49,672 nucleotides of DNA from the NCBI GenBank assembly GCA_030694975.1, contig JAUYTU010000038.1, positions 1 through 49,672 of the forward strand. The letters run 5' to 3'. This DNA comes from Erysipelotrichaceae bacterium (GTDB lineage Bacteria; Bacillota_I; Bacilli_A; Erysipelotrichales; Erysipelotrichaceae). Made by a program: the position numbers and the translations under genes. Below the pieces are notes generated by a model. The model worked only from the letters and a program-made list of their open reading frames with translations, did not search any database and was not told the origin of the DNA. Shown in pieces: positions 33,325 to 42,091 of this stretch; the first letter of the stretch is position 1; each line of letters begins with the position of its first letter.

Positions 33325-33849
33325 TTACTGAATGTAAGCGTCATTGCCCTTGGTATCCCAACAGACGATCGCCGGAAAGTTCTCAACTTCCAACTTATAA
33401 ATCGCTTCCGGACCTAACTCTTCATAAGCAATGATTTCACTGTTTTTAACACATTTTCCCAGCATCGCACCGGCACCGCCGATTGCCACCAGGTATACTG
33501 CCTGGTTTTTTAACAGAGATTGCTTGACGGTATCATTGCGATATCCTTTGGCGATAATCATCTTAAGGCCAAGTTCTAAGAGCGTTGGCGTATAGACATC
33601 CATTCTCGAAGCTGTCGTCGGACCGGCACTGCCAAAATTCTGACCGGGCGGAGTCGGGGATGGACCGACATAATACAATATCTGATTTCGAATATCGAAA
33701 GGTAAGGAACCGCTTCTATTCAAATCTTCGAACATCCGTTTATGAGCCGCATCACGCGCCGTATAAACGGTTCCTGAAATAAAGACTAAATCTCCGGCTT
33801 GCAATTGGTTGAGTACTTCTTGTTTAAGAGGAGTAGTTATCTGAATCAT
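33325..33849 (-). CDS. Class I fumarate hydratase, beta (C-terminal) subunit
   Basis: This 174-residue subunit forms half of the two-subunit iron-sulfur fumarase (related to L-tartrate dehydratase). GPSPTPPGQNFGSAGPTTASRMD near 61-83, KGYR and YLVAIGGAGAMLGKCV are the conserved substrate-binding segments. The start at ATG 33849 overlaps the alpha subunit stop by four bases and has AAGGTGG seven bases upstream. An in-frame extension to 33885 lies inside the alpha gene. Partnered with aspartase in the same operon, it should hydrate fumarate to malate. A tartrate or mesaconate role is possible but less likely in this context. Confidence 0.9.
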   Translation of the reverse strand: MIQITTPLKQEVLNQLQAGDLVFISGTVYTARDAAHKRMFEDLNRSGSLPFDIRNQILYYVGPSPTPPGQNFGSAGPTTASRMDVYTPTLLELGLKMIIAKGYRNDTVKQSLLKNQAVYLVAIGGAGAMLGKCVKNSEIIAYEELGPEAIYKLEVENFPAIVCWDTKGNDAYIQ

Positions 33850-34694
33850 TTCAATACCACCTTTGTGTGTCTGGCCATATGGCAATTAATGTTAACGACC
33901 ACCGGCATCGAAGCGATATGTGTGGGGTAGTGCTCTATAAATACGCCCAAAGCTGTTGTTTTGCCACCCAATCCCTGAGGACCGATACCTAGTTCGTTGA
34001 TTTCTATGAGTAACTCTTTCTCTAAATTCGCATAACGTTCATCCGGATTTTCTTCACCGATTTCCCTAAACAAAGCCTTCTTGGCCAGTACGGCCGCATA
34101 ATCCATGGTACCGCCTACACCGACTCCAATGATCAGCGGCGGACAGGCATTGGGACCGGCCTTCTTTACGGTCTCCAACACAAACTGACGCACACCATTA
34201 AGTCCTTCGGACGGCTTGCACATTTTTAAAGCGGACATGTTTTCAGATCCAAATCCCTTGGCCGCAACCTCAATGACAATCTCATCACCATCAACGATGT
34301 CCGTATAAACAATCGCAGGCGTATTGTCTTTGGTGTTCTTTCGATCAAAAATCGGATCATCAACAATCGATTTTCTTAAATAACCAACATCGTATGCTTC
34401 ACGCACCCCTTGATTGATGGCCTCTCTTAAAGAACCATCCACAATTTGAACTTCTTGGCCGATCGTCATGCGAACAACGATCATACCGGTGTCCTGGCAC
34501 ATGGGCAAACGGTTTTCCGATGCCGTATCACTGTTTTCCAAAAGGATTTTCAGGATATTCTTGGCAAGTCCGGGTTCCTCCTTGCCCATATAATCCTTTA
34601 GAACTTCCTCCATTTTCGGGCTGTATCGATATTGAATCGACAGACAAGCCTCTTTAACGGCTTCCTTAATCTTCTCGGCTGTAATCTTCTTCAT
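33846..34694 (-). CDS. Class I fumarate hydratase, alpha (N-terminal) subunit
   Basis: This 282-residue subunit holds the oxygen-sensitive 4Fe-4S cluster. Its three ligands are visible in LPMCQDTGM, GPNACPPLIIG and NINCHMARH. GIGPQGLGGKTTALGV is the conserved C-terminal loop. ATG 34694 follows GAGG by nine bases, so the upstream GTG at 34709 is not used. The first 29 bases overlap the end of aspA in another frame, giving tight coupling. The iron-sulfur type fits an anaerobe. Confidence 0.92.
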   Translation of the reverse strand: MKKITAEKIKEAVKEACLSIQYRYSPKMEEVLKDYMGKEEPGLAKNILKILLENSDTASENRLPMCQDTGMIVVRMTIGQEVQIVDGSLREAINQGVREAYDVGYLRKSIVDDPIFDRKNTKDNTPAIVYTDIVDGDEIVIEVAAKGFGSENMSALKMCKPSEGLNGVRQFVLETVKKAGPNACPPLIIGVGVGGTMDYAAVLAKKALFREIGEENPDERYANLEKELLIEINELGIGPQGLGGKTTALGVFIEHYPTHIASMPVVVNINCHMARHTKVVLK

Positions 34695-36150
34695 TTTCAA
34701 TGTCCTCACGCTCGCTTTGCTCTTTGTTTTTCTTTAACAACAACTTGCGACCCGGAATTCCCGGTTTCGTCATGGTTTTCGCATTCAGAATCAATTCCAA
34801 CTCGACTGGATCAATCAATTTGCTCTCAATTAAAATCTCTTTCAGTTTACGATTTTCAAACAGTGCTTGTTTAGCCAATCGGGAAGCCGTAGCATAACCG
34901 ATATGCGGAGCAACCGCAGTGATGGTTCCGATGGATATCTCAACCAACTCCTGACAACGCTCGACATTGGCCTCAATGCCATCGATCGCATTAACACGCA
35001 ACGTATAACAGGCATTGGTTAAGGTTTCTAATGATTCAAATAGTTTAAAGAGTAAGACCGGTTCAAAAACGTTGAGTTCCAACTGTCCGGCTTCGGCTGC
35101 TTTCAATATGGTAAGATCGTTTCCGAAAACATTGAAACACACCTGATTGACCACTTCGGCGATGACCGGATTGATTTTTCCAGGCATGATTGAAGATCCG
35201 GGCTGACGTTCCGGGAAACGGATTTCCCCAAAACCGGTTTTCGGTCCGGAGGCCATCAGACGTAAATCGTTGGCCATCTTGGAAAGGTTGACAGCTAACG
35301 TTTTCAGTGAGCTCGACGCCCATACGAAAGTATCCACATTGCGAGTCGAATCTACCAAGTCCTTGGCCGATGTTAACGTGATTCCACAGATGTGACTGAG
35401 TTCTTTGACGATGATTTTCTTATATCCTTCATCCGCATTCAATCCGGTACCTACCGCAGTAGCTCCCATATTGACCGCTTTAAGGTCATTGAAAGCGACG
35501 CGGATGCGCTTGATATCGCGAGTGATCGAGGTTGCAAAGGCATGGAACTCCTGTCCTAACTGAATGGGAATCGCATCTTGAAGATGCGTACGACCCATTT
35601 TAAGAACATTTTCAAATTCTTCGCTTTTCTTTAATAAAGAAACTTGTAAAAGTGAAAGCTCATGAAGAAGTTGTCTAACCATAAATAAACTGGCCACCCG
35701 ACCGGCGGAAGGGTATACATCATTGGTCGACTGACCGAAATTGACATGATCATTGGGATGAATATAATCATATACGCCGATTTGACGGCGAGCCAATTGC
35801 GCTGCCCGATTGGCAATGACTTCATTGGCGTTCATATTGACCGAAGTTCCGGCACCGCCTTGAATGGCATCGGTTATGAACCATTCGTCCAGTTTGCCTT
35901 CGATGACTTCATCACAAGCCTTAATGATATAGCGTGCCCGACGTCCATCGAGCAGTTCCGCTTTCTGATTGGCGATGGCACTGGCCTTCTTGATCATACC
36001 GACCGCACGGATCATTTGATTATGAATCGGACGTTTGGTAATCGGAAAATTTTCGATTGCACGTTGGCTTTGAGCTCCGTAAAGAGCATTCATTGGGACA
36101 AGGACTTCGCCAAGCGAATCCTTTTCAACGCGAAACTCGGTGGTATTCAT
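34666..36150 (-). CDS. aspA: Aspartate ammonia-lyase (aspartase)
   Basis: This 494-residue enzyme of the fumarase/aspartase superfamily cleaves aspartate to fumarate and ammonia. It has GQSTNDVYPSA and GRTHLQDAIPIQLG near 135-200, and the flexible catalytic loop GSSIMPGKINPV near 325. The downstream class I fumarase makes aspartase more likely than class II fumarase. About 30 C-terminal residues (rich in K, E and D) extend beyond the usual end and overlap the next gene. The ribosome site is AGGAGGATACAACT. A minus-strand promoter, TTCGAA, 16 bases, TACAAT, lies around 36195-36222. An inverted repeat AAGTTC...GAACTT (36183-36188 and 36213-36218) spans it. Confidence 0.92.
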   Translation of the reverse strand: MNTTEFRVEKDSLGEVLVPMNALYGAQSQRAIENFPITKRPIHNQMIRAVGMIKKASAIANQKAELLDGRRARYIIKACDEVIEGKLDEWFITDAIQGGAGTSVNMNANEVIANRAAQLARRQIGVYDYIHPNDHVNFGQSTNDVYPSAGRVASLFMVRQLLHELSLLQVSLLKKSEEFENVLKMGRTHLQDAIPIQLGQEFHAFATSITRDIKRIRVAFNDLKAVNMGATAVGTGLNADEGYKKIIVKELSHICGITLTSAKDLVDSTRNVDTFVWASSSLKTLAVNLSKMANDLRLMASGPKTGFGEIRFPERQPGSSIMPGKINPVIAEVVNQVCFNVFGNDLTILKAAEAGQLELNVFEPVLLFKLFESLETLTNACYTLRVNAIDGIEANVERCQELVEISIGTITAVAPHIGYATASRLAKQALFENRKLKEILIESKLIDPVELELILNAKTMTKPGIPGRKLLLKKNKEQSEREDIENEEDYSRED

Positions 36151-36311
36151 AGTTGTATCCTCCTAAACAAGATAACAAAGATAAGTTCGAATTCATTGTA
36201 ACATATTTCAGAGAACTTCGAATGTGAAAGTCCGATGTTTTTGTTTATCAATAAGCGCAACTTGAGTATAATAAAGATACAGACGTTTGTTGGGTTAAAG
36301 GAGGACTGAGT

Positions 36312-37754
36312 ATGCACATCCGATTTGCTCACCATTTATTTGACGATTATATTTTCCGACGCGGAGTCGATTACATGGAATGGGGATTGGTACGTCAGCG
36401 ACCGCTCAATGATCCCCATGTTTTTGACATTGTGGTTGATGGGACACGACCGTATAACATTCAAATTGCGGTGGATGATGTCGGGCACGTACTTTCGCAC
36501 ACCTGTGACTGTGGTGTTCATCATTGCAAGCACTTGGCGGCGAGTTTTATCGTGCTTTCACAACGTCAAAGCAAGGACTATGAAGTTGGAACCAATTTAC
36601 GATTGGACAGTAACATTAATGCGAACGTTCAAGACCCGGCTTTATTGCATACAGTGGTCATCGAACAGTTGGCGAAAGCGTTGGATGTTGCTTCGAAGAA
36701 TGAGAATATCGATCTTTTGTTTGAAGCGTATGAGTACTACACTGAACAGATGAACTGGTTGATTGATCATCATTGCTATCAGTCAGCTTTGGTCGTTTTG
36801 GAATACATGATGGATGAAATCGTAAGTTACTGGACGGCCAGTAATAATGATTTGGAACAAATGAATTTCTTCAAAAAACAAACATTGTGGATCAAGTCGA
36901 TTGCATCCTCTTATCAGATTGATCCGCGAAGATTGATTTCGGATGTGTTGCTTTGGACGCAGTTATATCCGGAAATTAAGACGGAGGTCAAGGGTCTGTG
37001 GCTGGTGGCATTGTGCGTTTTTGCATCCGATGATCTATTAAGAGATGATATCTTGCATGTCATAGCTTCGGTCAGCGAAGGGATGGATCATCCGAAGTTA
37101 CTGGCAGAAATTGAGTTTTCGTATAAACTTTATGCCAATGAAGAAGATGTTGAAGCCTATTCTTTGGCGCACTTGGATTCAGATTTGATTCGAAACTATT
37201 TGATCGATATTTATTTAAAAAAACATGATTCGCAGAAAGTCATTCAGTTATGTCGCGAAAAAATCCGTAAGTCACCCAAGCATGAAGATGTTGTTTGGGT
37301 CGGTCCGATGTTGGAAGCCTTTCGACAGCTGGAAGACGACGAGGGATTTCGCGCAACCCTGAAATGGATGTATTACTGTGGGGAGCACTATGCTTTGGAA
37401 CATTTGCGCAGCATTACCGATCGTCGGATATGGCGTGAAGTTGTGGATGATATGATTCGGGAATTTCATCAGGGAGCGTTTTCCGATTGGGTATACCGTC
37501 ACTTACTGATGGAAGAAAAACGTTGGGAACAGATGGCTGTTTATGTCAGTAAGAATCCGAGTTTCATTGCTCAGCTGTATCCGTATCTCATGGATCCTTA
37601 TCCGAACATGGTCTATGACTTATTGATTGAACATATCGACCGCTTGTATCGCCGAGAAAAACGCATTGAAATACTCACGCCTTGGATCTCAGTGATCAGT
37701 GAGTATTTCAGTGAAGCTGAAGGCTGGCAGTTGATTGAGAAATATAAGAGTTAA
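36312..37754 (+). CDS. SWIM zinc-finger domain protein, unknown function
   Basis: This 480-residue cytosolic protein has an N-terminal SWIM zinc finger: C65-x-C67-x4-C72-x-H74 within HTCDCGVHHCKHLA. The remaining 400 residues look helical with TPR-like repeats (for example YLIDIYLKKHDSQKVIQLCREKI). No helicase domain follows, although such SWIM proteins are often encoded beside SNF2 helicases. A DNA- or protein-binding role is plausible but unproven. AAAGGAGGACTGAGT gives a strong start. A -10 TATAAT lies at 36267-36272 with a weak -35 17 bases before it. It is divergent from aspA and ends at a terminator. Confidence 0.8.
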   Translation: MHIRFAHHLFDDYIFRRGVDYMEWGLVRQRPLNDPHVFDIVVDGTRPYNIQIAVDDVGHVLSHTCDCGVHHCKHLAASFIVLSQRQSKDYEVGTNLRLDSNINANVQDPALLHTVVIEQLAKALDVASKNENIDLLFEAYEYYTEQMNWLIDHHCYQSALVVLEYMMDEIVSYWTASNNDLEQMNFFKKQTLWIKSIASSYQIDPRRLISDVLLWTQLYPEIKTEVKGLWLVALCVFASDDLLRDDILHVIASVSEGMDHPKLLAEIEFSYKLYANEEDVEAYSLAHLDSDLIRNYLIDIYLKKHDSQKVIQLCREKIRKSPKHEDVVWVGPMLEAFRQLEDDEGFRATLKWMYYCGEHYALEHLRSITDRRIWREVVDDMIREFHQGAFSDWVYRHLLMEEKRWEQMAVYVSKNPSFIAQLYPYLMDPYPNMVYDLLIEHIDRLYRREKRIEILTPWISVISEYFSEAEGWQLIEKYKS

Positions 37755-37780
37755 ATATTTAGTATTTAGATTTTGTTTTT

Positions 37781-37804
37781 AATACATCCTTCGGGATGTA
37801 TTTT
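37781..37804 (+). terminator. Terminator after the SWIM protein gene
   Basis: AATACATCC (37781-37789) pairs with GGATGTATT (37794-37802) around a TTCG loop, followed by a short T run. Confidence 0.85.
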
Positions 37805-37817
37805 ACATAATAAGTGC

Positions 37818-37823
37818 TATAAT
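37818..37823 (+). promoter_or_regulatory. Extended -10 promoter of pepD
   Basis: TGCTATAAT (TATAAT at 37818-37823) is a perfect -10 with an upstream TG. No good -35 is present at 17 bases. The start codon follows 27 bases later. Confidence 0.55.
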
Positions 37824-37850
37824 AGTCGTTATAAGTCAAAGGAAGATGAT

Positions 37851-39278
37851 ATGATGAACCATCCGAAATTCTGGTTTGAACAAATCAGCCAAATCCCCCG
37901 AGGCAGTCTGAATGAAAAGGAAATCGCTGGATTTCTTGTTGAATTCGCAAATAAGCACCAATTATCGGTTGTCAGCGACGATCTGTTTAATGTCTTGATT
38001 CGTAAACCCGGCCAACACGGTGGCGAGAACTCTCAAAGTGTCCTTTTACAAGGTCATACCGATATGGTATGTGAAAAAGCGCCGGACAGTAATCATGATT
38101 TTACCAAAGATCCCATTGAACTCATTGAGGAAGAGGGTTGGTTAAGAGCCAATCATACGACCTTAGGGGCGGACGATGGGTTTGCGGTTGCTTATATGCT
38201 GGCATTGCTGGAAAATTCTGAAATTAAGCATCCACCGTTGGAATGTTTATTTACGGCGGCTGAGGAAATCGGTTTGTTAGGTGCGGTCGCTTTCGATGCC
38301 ACTCTATTAAAGAGCAAGCGATGCATCGGCTTGGATTCCGGTGGTGAAAACCGTACAGTCATCACGTCCAGTGGCGGTGTTCGCGGTAAAGCGAAGTTGA
38401 AGATTGAGAAGAATACGGTATATCCCAATGCGCTTCAGGTGTTTGTTGAGGGGGCAATCGGCGGACACTCAGGAATCGACATTGCCAAGCAACGCGCCAA
38501 TGCGGCGATATTATTGGCAACTGTGGCGTTTGAATATTATAAAGAAACCGGTGATTCTTTCGGTATTATAGATATACAGGTCGGTAAATCGGAGAATGCG
38601 ATTCCTTTTGCCGGCGAGATGATTTTAGGATCTCAAATTGAATTTAATCAGAATCTATTGGAAGCAATTATCAAGCGAAACGTTTTTCAGTTTGAGAAGA
38701 GTGATCCGAATGTCCGTATCACTTACAAAGCTCTGGAAGGCAAGATGGGTTTTGACGCCTTATCATCCATGAATTTCATCCGCTTCGCCTACCTGTTTTT
38801 CCAAGGAGTTCAATGGATGAGTTTGGATATTCAGGGATTGCCTTTGCTAAGCGCAAACTTGGGATATTTGAAAGTTATCGATGAGACATTGGTTGTGGGA
38901 TTCTCTTTCCGCTCACCGATTTCCGACATGTTGGATCAAAACATTGACAGAGTACAAGTGTTGGCCGATTTGTTGAGTCTGGATACGGAATTTACCAGCC
39001 GTTATCCCGGATATCCGTATGAAAAGAACAGTCCGCTTCGCAATATGTATCAACAGTGGTTTCTCAAACATACCGGACACGAATTGAAACTGGAAGCCAG
39101 TCATGGCGGATTAGAGTTGGGTATTTGGAAAGGGGCCATCCCTGATTTAGATATCATTACGATGGGTCCGATTCATGAATTGATCCATACGTTCAATGAA
39201 AAGATGAGCATTGCCTCATTTGATATCGTTTATCAACGTTTATGTGCTTTTTTAGGAGAACTTTCGGATGTTACATAA
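37851..39278 (+). CDS. pepD: Cytosolic non-specific dipeptidase / aminoacyl-histidine dipeptidase (M20)
   Basis: This 475-residue zinc dipeptidase of the M20 family hydrolyses a broad range of dipeptides. Metal and catalytic residues are visible in LQGHTDMVCE, TLGADDGFAVAY and FTAAEEIGLLGA. The lid domain carries GGHSGIDI. The C-terminal histidine appears in MGPIHELIHTFNEKM. The frame is open to 37773, but ATG 37851 has AAAGGAAG just upstream and follows a clear -10. It overlaps the MFS transporter gene by 11 bases, so a peptide-use unit is likely, with the transporter taking up or exporting amino acids. Confidence 0.93.
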   Translation: MMNHPKFWFEQISQIPRGSLNEKEIAGFLVEFANKHQLSVVSDDLFNVLIRKPGQHGGENSQSVLLQGHTDMVCEKAPDSNHDFTKDPIELIEEEGWLRANHTTLGADDGFAVAYMLALLENSEIKHPPLECLFTAAEEIGLLGAVAFDATLLKSKRCIGLDSGGENRTVITSSGGVRGKAKLKIEKNTVYPNALQVFVEGAIGGHSGIDIAKQRANAAILLATVAFEYYKETGDSFGIIDIQVGKSENAIPFAGEMILGSQIEFNQNLLEAIIKRNVFQFEKSDPNVRITYKALEGKMGFDALSSMNFIRFAYLFFQGVQWMSLDIQGLPLLSANLGYLKVIDETLVVGFSFRSPISDMLDQNIDRVQVLADLLSLDTEFTSRYPGYPYEKNSPLRNMYQQWFLKHTGHELKLEASHGGLELGIWKGAIPDLDIITMGPIHELIHTFNEKMSIASFDIVYQRLCAFLGELSDVT

Positions 39279-40467
39279 GAAAAGTTCATCCCTGATCTGG
39301 TTTTTCAGTTTCATGATGATGGAACTGATATTTGCGAACCTGGCCCACCCAGCCACCCCGGCGCTTATCAAAAACCTGAATCTGCCGGATTACACTTTTG
39401 GGGCAGCGTTTGCATCGATGGCCTTTACCAACTTTTTGTTCTCGCCTTTTTGGGGGAAACTGTCCGATCATAAAGGGCGGGTAAAACTGTACATGTTGGC
39501 GTGCATCGGTTATGCTTTCGGTCAGTTTCTGTTTATGCAAGCGACCACGGAAATCGGGATTTTCGTAGCACGCGGGATTGCCGGTTTTTTCATCGGAGGT
39601 ATCAATGTTACCCATCTTACCTATGTTATGGATGGATCATCGTTGGAAGATCGGGCGAAAAACCTGACCATTCACTCAACGATCTTTACCTTGGCCGGAT
39701 CGATGGGTTATCTGATTGGCGGTTTTCTAGGCAATATCTCAATTCCTTTACTGTTTACGGTGCAGGTCGTGGGTTTGATATTCAGTGGGATTGTGACGTT
39801 CTTAAAAATGAAGGAAATCCATCCGGGAGATGGAACTCATTGGGAAATGAAGCAGTTGTTGGATGCGTCCAATCCGTTTTCGGCTTTTAAAAGCGCATCA
39901 AAATCAATTTCCGTGTGGGTTTGGGTATTCTTTGGGGTCGTATTTTTCTCGGTATATGGTTCTACGGCCTTTGATCAGGCATTTAATTATTATATTCGTG
40001 ATCAGTTTGGCTTTCCGCCATCGTATAACGGGATATTGAAAGCCGGTGTCGGAATACTGGCTTTGTTGGTTAACTCAACGATTTGTATGTATCTGATTCG
40101 TAAGACGACCATGAAAAAACCCTTGGTTTGGGTCATGGGACTTACGGCACTGACCGGGTTTGCGGTGTTGTGGAGTGATCAGGCTTTTACGTTTATTGCG
40201 ATAAGTATTCTCTTCTTTGCCCTTAACAGTATTTACTCCGTCTTAATTCAGGCATTGGCCGGAAAGGAAAGTCGTAGTGACTCTACCGGAGCATTTATGG
40301 GTATGTTCAGCTCGATGCGTGCGCTGGGTATGATTTTCGGATCACTGTTAGCCGGTCTCATTTATGCTTATGGTCCGAAACTGGCATTTGTTATGGCGGG
40401 TGTCATGTTTTTGGTGGCGTTAGTGTTGATGAGTTTGTTGATTCGCTATCGTCCGAAAAGTGAATAG
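39268..40467 (+). CDS. Major facilitator superfamily transporter
   Basis: This 399-residue permease has about 12 membrane helices. Motif A appears between helices 2 and 3 as GKLSDHKGRVK (near 66-76), and a proline/glycine-rich antiporter-like GSMGYLIGGFLG occurs in helix 5. It resembles multidrug/TetA-like members, and the substrate cannot be assigned. TTAGGAGAAC inside the pepD end is the ribosome site, eight bases before the ATG. The gene overlap implies co-expression with the dipeptidase. Confidence 0.88.
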   Translation: MLHKKSSSLIWFFSFMMMELIFANLAHPATPALIKNLNLPDYTFGAAFASMAFTNFLFSPFWGKLSDHKGRVKLYMLACIGYAFGQFLFMQATTEIGIFVARGIAGFFIGGINVTHLTYVMDGSSLEDRAKNLTIHSTIFTLAGSMGYLIGGFLGNISIPLLFTVQVVGLIFSGIVTFLKMKEIHPGDGTHWEMKQLLDASNPFSAFKSASKSISVWVWVFFGVVFFSVYGSTAFDQAFNYYIRDQFGFPPSYNGILKAGVGILALLVNSTICMYLIRKTTMKKPLVWVMGLTALTGFAVLWSDQAFTFIAISILFFALNSIYSVLIQALAGKESRSDSTGAFMGMFSSMRALGMIFGSLLAGLIYAYGPKLAFVMAGVMFLVALVLMSLLIRYRPKSE

Positions 40468-40514
40468 GTTGCTTTTTTTGAAAATTAACATAAAATAAAA
40501 TAAGGAGGTAATTT

Positions 40515-40733
40515 ATGTTTCTCATTACAGGATTTATTGCCGGTTTGCTTGCCGGAAAAATATTGCGCGGACGCGGATATGGACTATTAGGTAATATTAT
40601 CATTGGTTTGTTTGGGGCTTACATCGGAGGTAGCTTATTTAACTTGAATGCATCCGGATGGTTTGGGGAATTGTTGGTTTCTACGGTCGGTGCGGTTGTG
40701 TTTCTTTGGGTATTAAGCTTATTTAAACGGTAA
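40515..40733 (+). CDS. GlsB/YeaQ/YmgE family membrane protein
   Basis: This 72-residue protein has three hydrophobic glycine-rich helices: FLITGFIAGLLAGKI, YGLLGNIIIGLFGAYIGG and the C-terminal LLVSTVGAVVFLWVL. That is the pattern of the transglycosylase-associated/GlsB stress family. Members are envelope-stress associated and the function is not known. TAAGGAGGTAATTT is a perfect ribosome site. A 47-base AT-rich gap separates it from the MFS gene. It ends directly in a terminator. Confidence 0.88.
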   Translation: MFLITGFIAGLLAGKILRGRGYGLLGNIIIGLFGAYIGGSLFNLNASGWFGELLVSTVGAVVFLWVLSLFKR

Positions 40734-40754
40734 GAACGCTAAGTCAGCGTTCTT
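40732..40754. terminator. Bidirectional terminator
   Basis: AAGAACGCT (40732-40740) pairs with AGCGTTCTT (40746-40754) around AAGTC, followed by T residues. It starts at the stop codon of the GlsB-like gene and overlaps the end of the convergent APH-like gene. Confidence 0.9.
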
Positions 40755-41649
40755 TTTCATTTTCGAGCCATTTGGGAATATCTTTTTTGAGTTGGTCGTA
40801 ATCATCCATTACCATTAAGACATACTGCTTTAGCGTCTCTGTTTGATTTGTAGAGAACTGAGTGCTCCATGTTAGCGCTGAAATCATGCTGTGACACATG
40901 TATAATTTCATCAATGCATGAAAATCAGCGGGGATTCCGTATTTGAAATAGCCGTCCAACTGACCGATGACAAACGGTACACTTTGTTTTCGACTGAAAA
41001 AATAAGCGCGGATAAATTCTTCGTAAGGATCACCGATATCGCAGCGATTGAAATCGATGATGGCCGCATTTTGAAATTCTACCAATAACATATTGCCGAT
41101 GTGATAGTCGCCGTGCTGAAAGACCAGCGGCCGATCGCTTAACAGGTGAAGGTTGTCCTTTATGTAATCAATTACTAAATAATCATTGGTAAAATGAAGT
41201 TCTTTTTGATGATACATATCGATTTGTTTTAGGATTTTATTACTCATGCGTTCGTACTGATCAATTGAATCAGATTCTATAGGCAATGCGTGGATGGCTA
41301 ATAGAGCTTCTCCCGCAAAATATCCCATATCATACTGCATGGATGCGGGCAGTAAGTTGATCGACGTTTCTAAATCTTGGGCTTCGATGTACATATAAAT
41401 CCCAATGACAATGTCCTCTTCTTCGATGAACAAAAGGGGTCGGTTGACCGGCCATCCTTGTTGATAAAGACGTGAAATCTGCTCGAATTCCCATTTCCGA
41501 CGTTGAAGCATGCTGATATCGCTGATGCGAATCAGATGTTTCTGTTGGTCTTTGATGCCGATCCACTTCTGATCGACGGACCAGCCCTTATCAAGAAACT
41601 GGACGTCTTGGTAATGGTATTTCTCGATGAGTCGTTGTCGTTGTTCCAT
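40744..41649 (-). CDS. Aminoglycoside phosphotransferase-fold kinase
   Basis: This 301-residue protein has the APH/choline kinase fold. The catalytic loop HGDYHIGN (179-186) gives base D181. The metal-binding DFN (199-201) is followed by GDPYEEFIRAYF. A nucleotide-binding N-terminus is less conserved (LIRISD near 39-44). Targets of such stand-alone kinases range from aminoglycosides and macrolides to small metabolites, and none can be inferred here. GAGGTACT precedes the ATG. It is divergent from the MazG-like gene with 59 bases between. Confidence 0.85.
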   Translation of the reverse strand: MEQRQRLIEKYHYQDVQFLDKGWSVDQKWIGIKDQQKHLIRISDISMLQRRKWEFEQISRLYQQGWPVNRPLLFIEEEDIVIGIYMYIEAQDLETSINLLPASMQYDMGYFAGEALLAIHALPIESDSIDQYERMSNKILKQIDMYHQKELHFTNDYLVIDYIKDNLHLLSDRPLVFQHGDYHIGNMLLVEFQNAAIIDFNRCDIGDPYEEFIRAYFFSRKQSVPFVIGQLDGYFKYGIPADFHALMKLYMCHSMISALTWSTQFSTNQTETLKQYVLMVMDDYDQLKKDIPKWLENEKER

Positions 41650-41708
41650 AGTACCTCTTTTTCTGATATTATAACGGATTTCTGCTAAAATGTAATCAGG
41701 TGATGCAA

Positions 41709-42035
41709 ATGAAGGAATATAATAAGTTGATTCGTGATCGGGTTGTGGAAAGTGTTGAGAAGGACGGTCGAAACGCGATTACCAGGAAGTTGGATACGCA
41801 GGAGTATACAGATGAGTTAAAAAAGAAGCTTTTGGAAGAAGTCAACGAGCTGTTGAATGCTCATGGGGATGCGATCATTGAGGAGATGGCCGATGTTTAT
41901 GAAGTGTTAGAGCATCTTCTGGCAGTTTATGAAATAAAGGAAGATGATTTGCTTATCGTGAAGGCGAAAAAGGCGCAGATCAAAGGGAAGTTCAAGAAGC
42001 GCTTATTTTTGATTGGTGTTGTGGATAAGGAGTAA
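41709..42035 (+). CDS. MazG-like nucleotide/phosphoribosyl-ATP pyrophosphohydrolase-type protein
   Basis: This 108-residue all-alpha NTP-PPase family protein is the short type that starts YNKLIRDRV. It has the metal-binding E-x-x-E segment KLLEEVNELL and the E-x-x-D pair EEMADVYEVLEHLL. Such proteins hydrolyse nucleoside triphosphates or related molecules, possibly as house-cleaning enzymes. ATG 41709 is chosen over GTG 41700 because AGGTGA sits five bases before it. A -10-like TGCTAAAAT lies just upstream. It is transcribed alone or with the MBL gene 56 bases downstream. Confidence 0.82.
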   Translation: MKEYNKLIRDRVVESVEKDGRNAITRKLDTQEYTDELKKKLLEEVNELLNAHGDAIIEEMADVYEVLEHLLAVYEIKEDDLLIVKAKKAQIKGKFKKRLFLIGVVDKE

Positions 42036-42091
42036 ATAAGCCATCTTTATTTCGGATTATGATAAAATAAAATAGCGAAGGAGGGGGTTGT

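Noticed and set aside
34632-34874. Plus-strand ORFs opposite aspA and the fumarase genes
   Set aside because: They lack ribosome sites and recognisable products and lie entirely over well-supported minus-strand genes.
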